Shown here: positions 8,554-17,559 of the stretch, piece by piece
Layout: each line of letters opens with the position of its first letter
Position numbering within the stretch: the first letter of the stretch is position 1
NCBI RefSeq assembly: GCF_014640975.1
Contig: NZ_BMHO01000001.1
Coordinates: 1-64,000, forward strand
Direction: 5' to 3'
Length of the DNA stretch: 64,000 nucleotides
From: Microbacterium faecale
GTDB lineage: Bacteria; Actinomycetota; Actinomycetes; Actinomycetales; Microbacteriaceae
Notes under the pieces: model-generated
The model's input: the letters and a program-made list of their open reading frames with translations, nothing else
What the model was told of the DNA's origin: nothing
Database searches by the model: none
Program-made: the position numbers and the translations under genes

Positions 8554-9696
8554 ATGACCTCACAAATCGCTCCCCCGTCCGCTCTTCCTCTGCTCGCCTC
8601 GCTCCCCCACCAGGTGGGGTTCACGCCGCGCGACAGTCTCGTCCTGGTGCCGGTCAGCGGCACCCACACGCGCGGCGTGCTCCGCATCGATCTCCCGCCA
8701 GCCGCCCAGATCGCCCAGACCGCCGCCACGGCCATCGGGTATGCCTGTCGCGTGCCCGATGTTGAGAGCGTGATCGTCGTGATCTACACCGACGGCCCCG
8801 TGCTCGACGGCGCGGGCGTCGCGCACGAGGATCTCGTCGCGCTCGTGGGAGACCGGGCCGAAGCATGCGGCCTGCGCGTCGTCGGAGAGCTGTGCGTCGC
8901 CGCCGACGGCTGGGCGTCCTACGACGAGGCGGTCCCGCGCCCACTGGCCGAGATCGCCGAGGCGGATCCCGAGCGCGAACTCCGTGTCGAACCGAGCCAG
9001 TGGGCGGGCATCGACATCGCGGTGTCCGAAGACGAGATCGCGCTCGTCCGCCCGAGACTGGCCGCGCTGTCACGCCTTCCCGGAGACGCCTTCACTCGGC
9101 TGGATGACGAAGCCAAGGGGACCACGGATCTCGCGGATGTGGACGCGCAGCTGGCGGCGTTCGACGCGGATCCGTACGCACTGGCCGAGCGGCTCGTCAC
9201 GGACGACGCCGCTCCGGACCCTGCGGAGGCGGCGCTCTGGGCGTGGATCCTGCGCAGCCCTGCTCTGCGCGACGTCGTGCTGACGCAGTGGACCGGCGAC
9301 GCCGACGAGGCGCGGATGACCCGCGAATGGCAGGCGAGCTGGCTGCGCGGAGAGACGCGCACGCCCGATTTCGCCGTCCGCATCGCCGGCGAGGGCCCGC
9401 GGCCCGACCGCGCACGCCTCGAGAGGGCCCGCGACGCGGTCCGTTCCCTCGTCGCGCGCACGCCCGATTCCCATCGCGCGAGCCTTCTCGCCGTGTGCGG
9501 CTGGCTCTCGTGGGCGCTCGGCGGCGCCACCCACGCCGCGCGGTATGCGCAGCTCGCGCTCGACCTGGATCCGCATCTGTCGTTCGCGAGTCTCGTCGCG
9601 CGGATGACCGATGGCGGCATGATCCCCGGGTGGGCGTACGACCCCGAGGGGTCGCCGCTCGCCCCCTCGTGGTGGGTCGCCCAGCCGGCTACTTGA
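8554..9696 (+). CDS. DUF4192 domain-containing protein
   Basis: A 380-residue protein of the actinobacterial DUF4192 family, whose biochemical role is not established. Recognisable parts are the N-terminal LLASLPHQVGFTPRDSLVLV, a Rossmann-like stretch VESVIVVIYTDGP at about residue 68, and a C-terminal helical region resembling tetratricopeptide packing (ASLLAVCGWLSWALGGATHA). There is no signal peptide, so it is cytoplasmic. Its stop overlaps the 3' end of convergent lysS by 8 bases. Confidence 0.85.
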   Translation: MTSQIAPPSALPLLASLPHQVGFTPRDSLVLVPVSGTHTRGVLRIDLPPAAQIAQTAATAIGYACRVPDVESVIVVIYTDGPVLDGAGVAHEDLVALVGDRAEACGLRVVGELCVAADGWASYDEAVPRPLAEIAEADPERELRVEPSQWAGIDIAVSEDEIALVRPRLAALSRLPGDAFTRLDDEAKGTTDLADVDAQLAAFDADPYALAERLVTDDAAPDPAEAALWAWILRSPALRDVVLTQWTGDADEARMTREWQASWLRGETRTPDFAVRIAGEGPRPDRARLERARDAVRSLVARTPDSHRASLLAVCGWLSWALGGATHAARYAQLALDLDPHLSFASLVARMTDGGMIPGWAYDPEGSPLAPSWWVAQPAT

Positions 9697-11206
9697 CGAG
9701 TGGGAAGAGGATCGTCTCGCGGATGCCGAGGCCCGTGAGCGTCATGAGCAGCCGGTCGATGCCGAGCCCCATCCCGCCCGTGGGCGGCATGCCGTGCTCG
9801 AGCGCGCGGAGGAAGTCCTCGTCGATGCGCATCGCCTCGACGTCGCCGCGATCGGCGAGCTTGGCCTGCTCGACGAAGCGCTCCCGCTGGATGACGGGGT
9901 CGACGAGCTCCGAGTAGCCGGTGGCCAGCTCATACCCGTTGACGTACAGGTCCCACTTCTCGACGACGCCGGCGACCGACCGATGATCGCGCACGAGCGG
10001 GCTCGTGTCGACCGGGAAGTCCATGACGAAGGTCGGCGCGGTCAGGTGCTGCTTGACGAAGTGCTCCCACAGCTCTTCGACAAGCTTGCCGTGCGTCGCG
10101 TGCTCGGGGATCTCTACGTCATTGGCCTCGGCGAGCGCGGTGAGCTCCGACAGCGAGGTCTCGGGCGTGATCTCGCGGCCCGCGGCCTCGGAGAGCGACG
10201 CGTACATCGAGATGCGCGACCAGTCACCGCCGAGATCGTGTTCGCTGCCGTCCGCCCAGGTCACTGTCGTCGATCCGTGCACCGCGATCGCCGCCTGCTG
10301 GATGAGTTGCTGGGTGAGGTCGGCGATGCCGTTGTAGTCGCTGTACGCCTGGTAGGCCTCGAGCATGGCGAACTCGGGGCTGTGCGTCGAGTCGGCGCCC
10401 TCGTTGCGGAAGTTGCGGTTGATCTCGAAGACCCGGTCGATGCCGCCGACGACGGCGCGCTTCAGGTAGAGCTCGGGGGCGATCCGCAGGAACAGCTCGG
10501 TGTCGAAGGCGTTCGAGTGCGTCACGAAGGGACGCGCGGCGGCGCCGCCCGGCTGCACCTGCAGCATCGGCGTCTCCACCTCGAGGAAGTCCTGCCCGTC
10601 GAAGGTCTGCCGCAGGCTCTTCATCACCGTCGCCCTGGCACGCACGGTCGCGCGCGCCTGGTCGCGCACCAGAAGGTCGAGGTAACGCTGGCGGACGCGT
10701 GATTCCTCGCTCAGCTCGGTGTGGAGGTTCGGCAGCGGCAGGATCGCCTTCGCCGCCATGTGCCAGTCCTCGACCATGATCGACAGCTCGCCACGACGGC
10801 TCGAGATGATCTCGCCGGAGACGAAGACGTGGTCGCCGAGGTCGACGAGTTCCTTCCACCGTGCGAGCGAGTCGTCGCCGACCTTCGCGAGCGAGACCAT
10901 TGCTTGGATCCGCGACCCGTCGCCCGCCTGGAGCGACGCGAAGCAGAGCTTGCCCGTATTGCGGCTGAAGACGATGCGGCCGGCGACGCCTGCCATCACG
11001 CCCGTCTCGGCGCCAGCCTCGAGGTCGCCGTACTCGGTCCGGATCGCCGGAATCGTCGTGGTCACCGCGACCGAGACCGGGTAGGGGCCGTCCGCGGCAG
11101 AGGCGCTCTCGTCGATCAGACGCGCGCGCTTCGCCATCCGCACGGACTTCTGCTCGAAGACGTCGTCCTCTTCAGTGGCAGCGTGCTCTGCGGGCGTATC
11201 AGTCAT
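9689..11206 (-). CDS. lysS: Lysyl-tRNA synthetase, class II
   Basis: A 505-residue class II synthetase. An N-terminal OB-fold anticodon domain (GRIVFSRNTGKLCFASLQ, about residues 75-92) precedes the catalytic core: motif 2 FEINRNFRNEGADSTHSPEF and motif 3 GMGLGIDRLLMTLTG near the C terminus. Length is standard. It closes the folate/PH/DUF2520 series. A 59-bp perfect inverted repeat separates it from the DUF2520 gene upstream, so it may be transcribed separately. Confidence 0.97.
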   Translation of the reverse strand: MTDTPAEHAATEEDDVFEQKSVRMAKRARLIDESASAADGPYPVSVAVTTTIPAIRTEYGDLEAGAETGVMAGVAGRIVFSRNTGKLCFASLQAGDGSRIQAMVSLAKVGDDSLARWKELVDLGDHVFVSGEIISSRRGELSIMVEDWHMAAKAILPLPNLHTELSEESRVRQRYLDLLVRDQARATVRARATVMKSLRQTFDGQDFLEVETPMLQVQPGGAAARPFVTHSNAFDTELFLRIAPELYLKRAVVGGIDRVFEINRNFRNEGADSTHSPEFAMLEAYQAYSDYNGIADLTQQLIQQAAIAVHGSTTVTWADGSEHDLGGDWSRISMYASLSEAAGREITPETSLSELTALAEANDVEIPEHATHGKLVEELWEHFVKQHLTAPTFVMDFPVDTSPLVRDHRSVAGVVEKWDLYVNGYELATGYSELVDPVIQRERFVEQAKLADRGDVEAMRIDEDFLRALEHGMPPTGGMGLGIDRLLMTLTGLGIRETILFPLVK

Positions 11207-11304
11207 GCGCGAGGTCTCTCATTCGGGTCGGCTGGAGGCTCGCCCCAGTCTATTGGCCACCTGCTGGAAACCCCCTCCCGCGGGTCGTGCCCGTCAGTCA
11301 CCAT

Positions 11305-11363
11305 GTGGGTCGCCAGAGATTGCGGCGCTGGGCGACGCCCAGCCGCAATCTCTGGCGACCCAC
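11305..11363. repeat. Long perfect inverted repeat between DUF2520 gene and lysS
   Basis: Outer arms GTGGGTCGCCAGAGATTGCG (11305-11324) and its exact complement (11344-11363) surround inner arms GCTGGGC and GCCCAGC with loop GAC. Only a GC pair bulges. Transcribed leftward it lies after the DUF2520 stop and before lysS. There is no T run, so a simple Rho-independent terminator is not certain; a dispersed repeat or processing site is equally possible. Confidence 0.75.
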
Positions 11364-11422
11364 GTCACGTGGGGACCGGCGGGTGGGTCGGGCGATCCAC
11401 CCCGTGCGAGAACTGGCGATCC

Positions 11423-12136
11423 TCAGGCGTCGAGGTCGGGCGGGAGGACGTCGGGAATGGCCGGCGTCGCCTGCTGCAGCGCGTGGTCGACCGTCGAGCG
11501 CACGAGGGCCGAGAGGAAGCCGCCGGGATTCTCCACGCCGATGCCGCGCAGGATCCCCGTCGACTGCTGCACGATCTGACGCGAGAACTGCGTCGCCGTC
11601 TCGATCGCCTCGGCGTACGCCGCGCGATCCTCGTCCCTGACGACGATGGGTTCGCACCCGAGTTCCACCGCGAGCGCCTGCGCGATCGGCAGCACGGCCC
11701 CCGGTGCGCTGACGGCGGCATAGGTGGCCGCCAGTTGGCGCAGATCCATCGACGTGCCGGTGAAAGTCATCGCGGGGTGCACCGCGAGCGGGATCGCGCC
11801 TGCCGCGACCGCCGGTCGGAGCACGTCGATGCCGTGCGCCGCGTCCGTGTGCAGCACGAGCTGCCCGGGCTGAAATAGCCCCGCCTCGGCGAATCCCGCG
11901 ATGATCTCAGCCAGGCGCGCGCTCGGTACCGCGATGAGCACGAGTTCACTGCGGCGGATCACGTCGGGCGCGTCGAGCACGGGGACCCCTGGCAGCACCG
12001 CGGCCGCGCGCTCATCGTCGGATCCGCTGGTGATGCCCGTGATCTGGTGCCCGGCTCCCGCCAACGCGGCGCCGAGCACCGGTCCCACGCGTCCCGCGCC
12101 GACGATGCCGACGCCCAGCCTGCCGTCTCGCTTCAT
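11423..12136 (-). CDS. Rossmann-like and DUF2520 domain-containing protein
   Basis: A 237-residue NAD(P)-binding-fold protein. The glycine-rich loop VGIVGAGRVGPVLG is near the N terminus, SELVLIAVPSARLAEI follows at about residue 65, and the C-terminal half is the all-helical DUF2520 domain. The family resembles NADP-dependent oxidoreductases such as pyrroline-5-carboxylate reductase, but its reaction is unknown. Start ATG at 12136 follows AAGGTGG. In many actinobacteria this gene lies between folK and panC; here panC is not adjacent. Confidence 0.85.
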   Translation of the reverse strand: MKRDGRLGVGIVGAGRVGPVLGAALAGAGHQITGITSGSDDERAAAVLPGVPVLDAPDVIRRSELVLIAVPSARLAEIIAGFAEAGLFQPGQLVLHTDAAHGIDVLRPAVAAGAIPLAVHPAMTFTGTSMDLRQLAATYAAVSAPGAVLPIAQALAVELGCEPIVVRDEDRAAYAEAIETATQFSRQIVQQSTGILRGIGVENPGGFLSALVRSTVDHALQQATPAIPDVLPPDLDA

Positions 12137-12274
12137 TCGTCCACCTTTCCACGCCGGAGTCGGCCCGCGCATGACTTTGTCGAGCGTCTCGGAATTCGTC
12201 GGCCGTCTCGAGATATGTGTCGAATCGGCCGCAACCCGCGCAATTACCCGACGCTCGGCGAGAGCGATCCGCGC

Positions 12275-13927
12275 TTATGACACCTCGGCCCAGCGGTGGG
12301 TCTGGTCACTGTTCGCCGCCGCCATCGCACCGCGGCTGACGACGTCGGCGAGGCGCTGGGCATCATCGACATCGAGCGAGCTGACCGCGCCGGAGACCGG
12401 CCCGGGAACGGTATGCACGCGCAGGTGGCCGAGACGCTGATTCCGCGCGATGACGCCCTGGCTCACCCCGACCCCCTGAAGCCGCGCGAGCGGGAAGATC
12501 GCGAGACGTCGTCCGAGCCGACCGCGGCGCACGAGCAACGCAAAGTTCGTCACGCGTACGCCGAGGCGACCGCGCTGCAGCCAGTGCCAGATGAACGCAC
12601 GCTTCGGCGTCGTCGTGAACGGGTCGTTCTCTTGTGGCCCGAGCATGCCGTGCTGCCAGACGAACAGCTCATCCCCTTCGGGGGCGTGGGGCAGCAGCAG
12701 CGACGCGACGCGTTCGACGTCCGCGCGAGTTCCGACGGGCAGGATGATCGCCGCGGCTTGCGCCTGCGAGCTGTTCTGCTGCGCCGCACTCGTCCCGCCC
12801 ATGCGGTTGATGCGGATGCTCCACCAGCCGAACGGACGCCACAGGAGGTTCTGCGTGATCTCGACCGCGTGCACGCGTCCCGGCGGGATCGTGCGGCTGA
12901 CGGTCGTCAGCAGGCCACTCGAGATGCGCACGCCATCCGGCGTCGGCGCGATCGAGTAGCGGAATCCCTTCTGGAGCGCGTTCCAGACGACGGCGACCGC
13001 CGCGATGATCATCGGGATCGCGGTGCTGAGCCCCGCGATCAACATTGCGATCCACCTGTCCGGACCATCCTCGAAGATCGCGATCGGCACCAACACGGTT
13101 CCGCCGATGACCACGAGGAAGAACACCATCCACATCGCACCGGTGATTGCGTGCGAGCCGATCAGGCGGCCGAGCGGGATCCGCACCACCGTCTCAGGAG
13201 CGACATCGTCCTGCTCGACGCCGCCGATGATGTCCGACACCCCGCTGCTGACGGTCCCGCTGAGCGACTCCCGCTGTTCGCCGGACGATCGATCCTGGGC
13301 ACGCTGCTGGCGCGCGCCGGACGCAAGGCGCAGGATGTCGGCGCGCACACTTTCGGCGCGGTTCGTCGCGAGGTACTCGAGCGCGACGTCGGCCCCCGTC
13401 CCCGCCCCTTCGAGCGTGAGCTTGGCCATGCCGATCAGGCGCGCGGGGAACGGTCGCGTCAGGTTCACTCCCTGCACGCGATCGAGCGGCGCACGCCGCT
13501 GCGACCGGAAGATGATGCCCTTCTTGACTTCGACGTTCTCGTCGGTGATGCGGAACTGCTGGAACCGCCAGACGAGCCAGTACCCGACGACGAACGCCGC
13601 CACGACCAGCACGATGGCGATCGCCGCAAGGAACATCATGTTGTTGGCGAACGTCCAGTCGAGCGCCCAGCTGATCGGATCCTCGGACTCGAACTCGATG
13701 TCGTCCTGCACCTCGTCGGGCGCGAAGATTCCGATGCCGATGAAGATGAGGCGGTCGCGGAGATTCGCGATCACGACACCGAACAGGATCACGATCACGA
13801 GGCCGCCCTTGAACAGCGGCGTCAAGGGGTGCAGGCGGTGCCATTCACCGTCCGCGAGGTTGCTGTTCCCGCCTCCCGGCAGCACCGCCTCGGCGGGCTG
13901 CTGCTGCGGATCCGCGGGAACGCTCAC
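12275..13927 (-). CDS. Bacterial PH domain (bPH2) membrane protein, YdbT-like
   Basis: A 550-residue membrane protein. Paired transmembrane helices (about residues 40-60, 95-120, 240-260, 275-300) alternate with bacterial PH domains: FRITDENVEVKKGIIFRSQR, FRYSIAPTPDGVRISSG and a third C-terminal copy. Start GTG at 13927 overlaps the previous stop as GTGA; a longer open frame to 14377 would overlap the upstream gene deeply and is rejected. Homologous YdbS/YdbT pairs exist in Bacillus. The role is not firmly established; envelope stress tolerance is suggested for the Bacillus pair. Confidence 0.87.
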   Translation of the reverse strand: MSVPADPQQQPAEAVLPGGGNSNLADGEWHRLHPLTPLFKGGLVIVILFGVVIANLRDRLIFIGIGIFAPDEVQDDIEFESEDPISWALDWTFANNMMFLAAIAIVLVVAAFVVGYWLVWRFQQFRITDENVEVKKGIIFRSQRRAPLDRVQGVNLTRPFPARLIGMAKLTLEGAGTGADVALEYLATNRAESVRADILRLASGARQQRAQDRSSGEQRESLSGTVSSGVSDIIGGVEQDDVAPETVVRIPLGRLIGSHAITGAMWMVFFLVVIGGTVLVPIAIFEDGPDRWIAMLIAGLSTAIPMIIAAVAVVWNALQKGFRYSIAPTPDGVRISSGLLTTVSRTIPPGRVHAVEITQNLLWRPFGWWSIRINRMGGTSAAQQNSSQAQAAAIILPVGTRADVERVASLLLPHAPEGDELFVWQHGMLGPQENDPFTTTPKRAFIWHWLQRGRLGVRVTNFALLVRRGRLGRRLAIFPLARLQGVGVSQGVIARNQRLGHLRVHTVPGPVSGAVSSLDVDDAQRLADVVSRGAMAAANSDQTHRWAEVS

Positions 13928-14784
13928 AGACCGGTCCTCCGGGTCTCCGCGACGTCGATGAGCGTGTCGCGCAACGCCTCCGCGGCGGTGTCCGTGAGGC
14001 CAGGGATCTCGACGCCGGTCGACGCGGCGGCAGTGACCATCTTGAGCTTCGCGATGCCGAACACCCGGTCGAGCGGCCCATGCGTGATGTCGATGAGCTG
14101 CATGCGCCCGTACGGCACCGCCACGACCCGCTGCCACAGGATGCCCCTGCGGAACACGATGTCGTCCGCGCGCAGCATGTAGCCGAGTGCGCGCGCCTGG
14201 CGCGGCAGGATGATGAGCCCGACGACCTGGACGATCACGATCACTCCGGCGGCGATCCATGGCCACGGCTGTTCGGAGATGAGCGACACGACAACGGCAG
14301 CTGCGACGACGAACACCACCAGGGCCACACTCTGCACGACCTGCGACACCACGTACTTCGGCGAGATCTGGTGCCACGTGCCATCGAGCTGCAGGCCGCC
14401 CGCACGTGGTTCGCGCAACGCGGTGTAGGTCTCCTCGTCGAGGCTCTCGGGCGCGGCGATCGGATCTCCGGCGGGTGGGAAGTCCGGCGCCGAGGGAACG
14501 CTCTGCGCGGGCTCGCCGTGCGGCGCGGGCTCCTGTCCCGGCGCCACGTGCGGCGGTGAGTGCTGCGGCTCCGCGGACGGTGGGGCCTGCGGCGGCGCAG
14601 GGGGCCGCGGCGGAACCTGCTGCGGCGCGGGAGGCACGGGCTGATCGGGTGCCGGCTCCGCCGACGGATCCGAGGCTGGTTGCTGCGGCTGTTCCTGAGC
14701 GGCGCGCTCCGCGGCTTCGCGGCGCGTGGCCGGCTCAGAACTCGGGTTCTGCTCCGGAAGAGGAGGGGTCTGACTCGCGGTCAT
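13924..14784 (-). CDS. PH domain membrane protein, YdbS-like, with Pro-rich N terminus
   Basis: A 286-residue protein. The first 100 residues are a low-complexity Pro/Gln/Glu/Ala tail (PAPQQVPPRPPAPPQAPP), which is unusual for the family and probably cytosolic and disordered. Two transmembrane helices at about residues 135-185 follow, then a bPH2 domain (ALGYMLRADDIVFRRGILW, VPYGRMQLIDITHGPLDR). It forms a coupled pair with the larger YdbT-like protein, whose GTG overlaps its TGA. The neighbouring DUF3180 gene overlaps its start by 50 bases. Confidence 0.87.
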   Translation of the reverse strand: MTASQTPPLPEQNPSSEPATRREAAERAAQEQPQQPASDPSAEPAPDQPVPPAPQQVPPRPPAPPQAPPSAEPQHSPPHVAPGQEPAPHGEPAQSVPSAPDFPPAGDPIAAPESLDEETYTALREPRAGGLQLDGTWHQISPKYVVSQVVQSVALVVFVVAAAVVVSLISEQPWPWIAAGVIVIVQVVGLIILPRQARALGYMLRADDIVFRRGILWQRVVAVPYGRMQLIDITHGPLDRVFGIAKLKMVTAAASTGVEIPGLTDTAAEALRDTLIDVAETRRTGL

Positions 14785-15223
14785 CTGGATCCTTCGGCAG
14801 CGTGCACATGTGTTCGGCGACGAGCGCGAGGATCACAAGAACAGCCCCCGCGACCGCTGTCGCGATCGTCTCCGCCATCGAGCCTACTGCGGGAGAGACG
14901 GGTCGTGTGAGGACGAATGTCACGAGTCCGAGCGCGAAGGATCCGGCGAGCGCGCCGACCATGCTCGAGGCCTTGGCCAGCACTGCAACGCGCACCGCGC
15001 GGAACGGATCCACGCGCGGCGCCTTCTCGTCGCGCACGGCGCGTCGGATCGGCCACGCGAACAGCAGGCAGCAGATTCCGAGGGCGACGAGCAGGACAGG
15101 GAGCATGATGCTCGGCGCGTACGTCGCGCGCCCGGCGTTCGTCAGCGCGAGGTCGACGATGTATCCGGTCGCGGCACCGAGAGCGGCGCAGGCGACGAGC
15201 GTCATCGGAGCGGTGCGCTTCAC
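14735..15223 (-). CDS. DUF3180 family membrane protein
   Basis: A 162-residue protein with four hydrophobic segments (TLVACAALGAATGYIVDL, IMLPVLLVALGICCLLFAW, then two after residue 85). This family is conserved next to folK in actinobacteria and has no known function. Start GTG at 15223 overlaps the folK stop as GTGA. The C-terminal acidic tail (DPDDRESDPSSSGAEPEF) is encoded by DNA that also encodes the start of the PH-domain gene in another frame. Confidence 0.87.
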   Translation of the reverse strand: MKRTAPMTLVACAALGAATGYIVDLALTNAGRATYAPSIMLPVLLVALGICCLLFAWPIRRAVRDEKAPRVDPFRAVRVAVLAKASSMVGALAGSFALGLVTFVLTRPVSPAVGSMAETIATAVAGAVLVILALVAEHMCTLPKDPDDRESDPSSSGAEPEF

Positions 15224-15744
15224 GTCGCCTCCGCCAGCGTCGCGACGAGGTCGGCGACCGCGCCGTGCCCGGGGAGATGGGCATCGGGATCGACGGCGAG
15301 CCACGGCGCGAGGACGAAGTCCCGTTCGTGGGCACGCGGGTGCGGCAGCGTCAGGCGCTCATCATCGCTCGTGATCGCGCCGTACGCGATGAGGTCGAGG
15401 TCGAGGGTGCGATCTCCCCATCGCTCGAAGCGCACGCGGCCGTGGCGCTGCTCGATCGCGTGCAGACCGGCGAGCAGGAGCGAAGGAGCGAGCCGCGTGC
15501 GCGCCGTCGCGACGGCATTGAGGTAGCCCGGCTTGGTCGGATCCGGCCCGTCACGCGTCATCGCGACCGACGAGACGGGATCCGAGCACACAACGTCGCT
15601 CGTGAGCGGCAGCTCAGCGATCTCGCGCACCGCCGCGTCGAGCGACTGCGAACGGTCGCCGAGGTTCGCCCCGAGCGCGATGACGATCGGGGCGCCGTGG
15701 CGCGTCATCGCCTGGCGAATCGGCTCAGCGAGGCGGCGCGTCAC
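15220..15744 (-). CDS. folK: 2-amino-4-hydroxy-6-hydroxymethyldihydropteridine pyrophosphokinase
   Basis: A 174-residue HPPK that transfers pyrophosphate from ATP to the pterin before DHPS acts. Family motifs are VIALGANLGDRSQSLDAAV near the N terminus, KPGYLNAVATARTRL in the middle, and the signature RFERWGDRTLDLDLIAYG. Start GTG at 15744 overlaps the folB stop as GTGA, which rejects the longer open frame to 16245 that crosses folB. It follows folP and folB in pathway-like order. Confidence 0.95.
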   Translation of the reverse strand: MTRRLAEPIRQAMTRHGAPIVIALGANLGDRSQSLDAAVREIAELPLTSDVVCSDPVSSVAMTRDGPDPTKPGYLNAVATARTRLAPSLLLAGLHAIEQRHGRVRFERWGDRTLDLDLIAYGAITSDDERLTLPHPRAHERDFVLAPWLAVDPDAHLPGHGAVADLVATLAEAT

Positions 15745-16109
15745 ACGTCCTCCCGTGTGCGGCGCGCGGTGACCGACACGTCGGCGAACCGGTGGGAGAT
15801 CGGCGCGTCGGGTTTGTGCACGGTGACGGCGACCTGGGTGACGCGGTCGTCGCGGAGCGCGGCGCGCGCGATGCGGTCGGCGAGCGTTTCGATGAGGTCC
15901 ACGGGCTCGCCTTCCACGATCGCCACGATCGCGTCCGCGAGCTCGCCGTAGTTCACCGTGTCGGCGACATCGTCGCTCGCCGATGCCCGGCGCGTGTCGA
16001 CCCGGAGCGTCGCGTCGACGAGGAAGGTCTGCCCCTCGCGGCGCTCGTGCGCGAAGACTCCGTGATAGCCGTAGGCCGCAAGGCCCGTCAGCGTGATCTC
16101 GTCGGTCAT
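15741..16109 (-). CDS. folB: Dihydroneopterin aldolase
   Basis: A 122-residue enzyme that cleaves dihydroneopterin to the hydroxymethyl pterin. Recognisable segments are LAAYGYHGVFAHERREGQTF, DTVNYGELADAIVAI with its Tyr, VDLIETLADRIARA with the active-site Glu, and a final VAVTVHKPDAPI with the catalytic Lys. Start ATG at 16109 overlaps the folP stop as ATGA. Length is normal for the octameric FolB family. Confidence 0.95.
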   Translation of the reverse strand: MTDEITLTGLAAYGYHGVFAHERREGQTFLVDATLRVDTRRASASDDVADTVNYGELADAIVAIVEGEPVDLIETLADRIARAALRDDRVTQVAVTVHKPDAPISHRFADVSVTARRTREDV

Positions 16110-16906
16110 GCGGATCCGCCGTCCCACGCATCGAGGACCGCGAGCGCGTCGCGCGTCGCGGCGACGCCGTGCACGCGCACCCCCCACGCCCCCGCCCGCT
16201 GCGCGAGAACGCTCGTGATCGCCGTCGCGTGATCGCGTCGCTCACGCGAGGCGTCGCCGCCGAGGGGTCCGGCGAGGAACCGCTTCCGGGAGGTGCCCAC
16301 GAGCACGCGGTGCCCGAGTGCGGTCACATCGGCGAGCTCGCGCAGCAGCTGCCAGTTCTGCTCGCCGGCTTTTGCGAAGCCGATGCCGGGATCGACGACG
16401 ATCCGCTCGGCCGCGACGCCTGCCGCCAGCGCGGCCTCGACGCGGGCCGCGAGCTCGGTGGCGACCTCGCGCCCGACCCGGTCGTAGTCGGCGAGCGCGT
16501 ACATGTCTGCCGACGGACCGCGCCAGTGCCCGATCACGATCTGCGCGCCGGTGTCGGCCGCGATCCGGAACATGTCGGGATCGGCCCGGCCGCCCGACAC
16601 GTCGTTGATGATGGCCGCGCCGGCGGCGACCGCGCGCTCGGCGACATCGGCACGATAGGTGTCGACGCTCACGAGAGCGGGCCCGTCTGCGAGGCGCTCG
16701 ATCACCGGCAGGATCCGCCGGAGTTCTTCTTCCGACCCTACGGGATGCGATCCAGGCCGCGTCGATTCGCCGCCGATGTCGAGAATCGTCGCGCCGTCGG
16801 CGACGAGCGCACGCCCCTGTGTCACGGCCGCGTCGTGGTCGAGGAATTCGCCGCCGTCGCTGAAGGAGTCGGGCGTCACGTTGACGATGCCCATGATCTC
16901 GATCAT
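16106..16906 (-). CDS. folP: Dihydropteroate synthase
   Basis: A 266-residue TIM-barrel enzyme joining the pterin pyrophosphate to p-aminobenzoate; it is the sulfonamide target. Loop 1 NVTPDSFSDGGEF, loop 2 ILDIGGESTRPGSHPV, and further conserved stretches IINDVSGGRADP, VDPGIGFAK and VGTSRKRFL are all present. Start ATG at 16906 overlaps the folE stop as ATGA. No resistance-type insertion is evident in loops 1 or 2. Confidence 0.96.
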   Translation of the reverse strand: MIEIMGIVNVTPDSFSDGGEFLDHDAAVTQGRALVADGATILDIGGESTRPGSHPVGSEEELRRILPVIERLADGPALVSVDTYRADVAERAVAAGAAIINDVSGGRADPDMFRIAADTGAQIVIGHWRGPSADMYALADYDRVGREVATELAARVEAALAAGVAAERIVVDPGIGFAKAGEQNWQLLRELADVTALGHRVLVGTSRKRFLAGPLGGDASRERRDHATAITSVLAQRAGAWGVRVHGVAATRDALAVLDAWDGGSA

Positions 16907-17538
16907 GGCTGGTCCCGGCCCGCGATCGTGGGCTCGTCCGTCGTCTTGTTCTGCACGCCGATGATCACGTAGGCGGCCATCTCCGCGCGCGCCGCCTCGG
17001 TGGCGAGACTGCCGCGCGTCGCGATGGTGACAGTCGTGCTGTCCGGGCGCTTCTCACCGCGGGTCCGCAGGCAGTCGTGCGCCGCGTCGAGCATGACGAA
17101 GACGCCCTCGGCGTCGAGACCGTGGTGGATCGCATCGGCCACCTGCTCCCCGAGTCGTTCCTGCACCTGCGGACGCGCCGACACGATGTCGAGCACGCGC
17201 GCGAGCGAGCCGAGTCCGACGACGCGCTCCCCCGGCATGTACGCGATGTGCGCGCGCCCCTGGAACGGCAGCAGATGGTGCTCGCAGGTCGACCGGAACC
17301 CGAGGTCACGTACGAGCACGGCGCCCGTCGGCACCGTCTCGGGGGCGGGCCCGCGCGAGACGTCGATCGTCTTCGCGAGCGGCTCCATCGGATCCGCGTC
17401 GAGACCCGAGTAGAGCTCGACCGCGGCCTGCGCGACGCGCGCGGGCGTCTCGCGCAGGCCGGGGCGATCCGGATCCTCTCCGATCGCCTCGAGCAGCTCG
17501 CGCGTCAGGGCGGCAACCCGTTCCGTGTCGACGGCCAT
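16903..17538 (-). CDS. folE: GTP cyclohydrolase I
   Basis: A 211-residue enzyme making dihydroneopterin triphosphate from GTP, the first folate step. The zinc site is shown by FRSTCEHHLLPF and the later Cys in AHDCLRTRGE; GERVVGLGSLARVLDI and QVQERLGEQVADAI are family motifs. I chose ATG at 17538, preceded by GGAGAG; a GTG one codon earlier is also possible. It begins 22 bases after the ftsH stop and starts the tightly overlapped folate run. Confidence 0.95.
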   Translation of the reverse strand: MAVDTERVAALTRELLEAIGEDPDRPGLRETPARVAQAAVELYSGLDADPMEPLAKTIDVSRGPAPETVPTGAVLVRDLGFRSTCEHHLLPFQGRAHIAYMPGERVVGLGSLARVLDIVSARPQVQERLGEQVADAIHHGLDAEGVFVMLDAAHDCLRTRGEKRPDSTTVTIATRGSLATEAARAEMAAYVIIGVQNKTTDEPTIAGRDQP

Positions 17539-17559
17539 CACGCTCTCCTGTCGTCCGGG

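Noticed and set aside
11207..11422. panC or panD expected between DUF2520 and lysS
   Set aside because: The gap is 216 bases and holds only the long inverted repeat; no pantothenate gene is present here.
12275..14377. A 700-codon version of the larger PH-domain protein
   Set aside because: It would overlap the preceding gene by 450 bases in another frame; the GTGA junction at 13927 gives the normal family N terminus.
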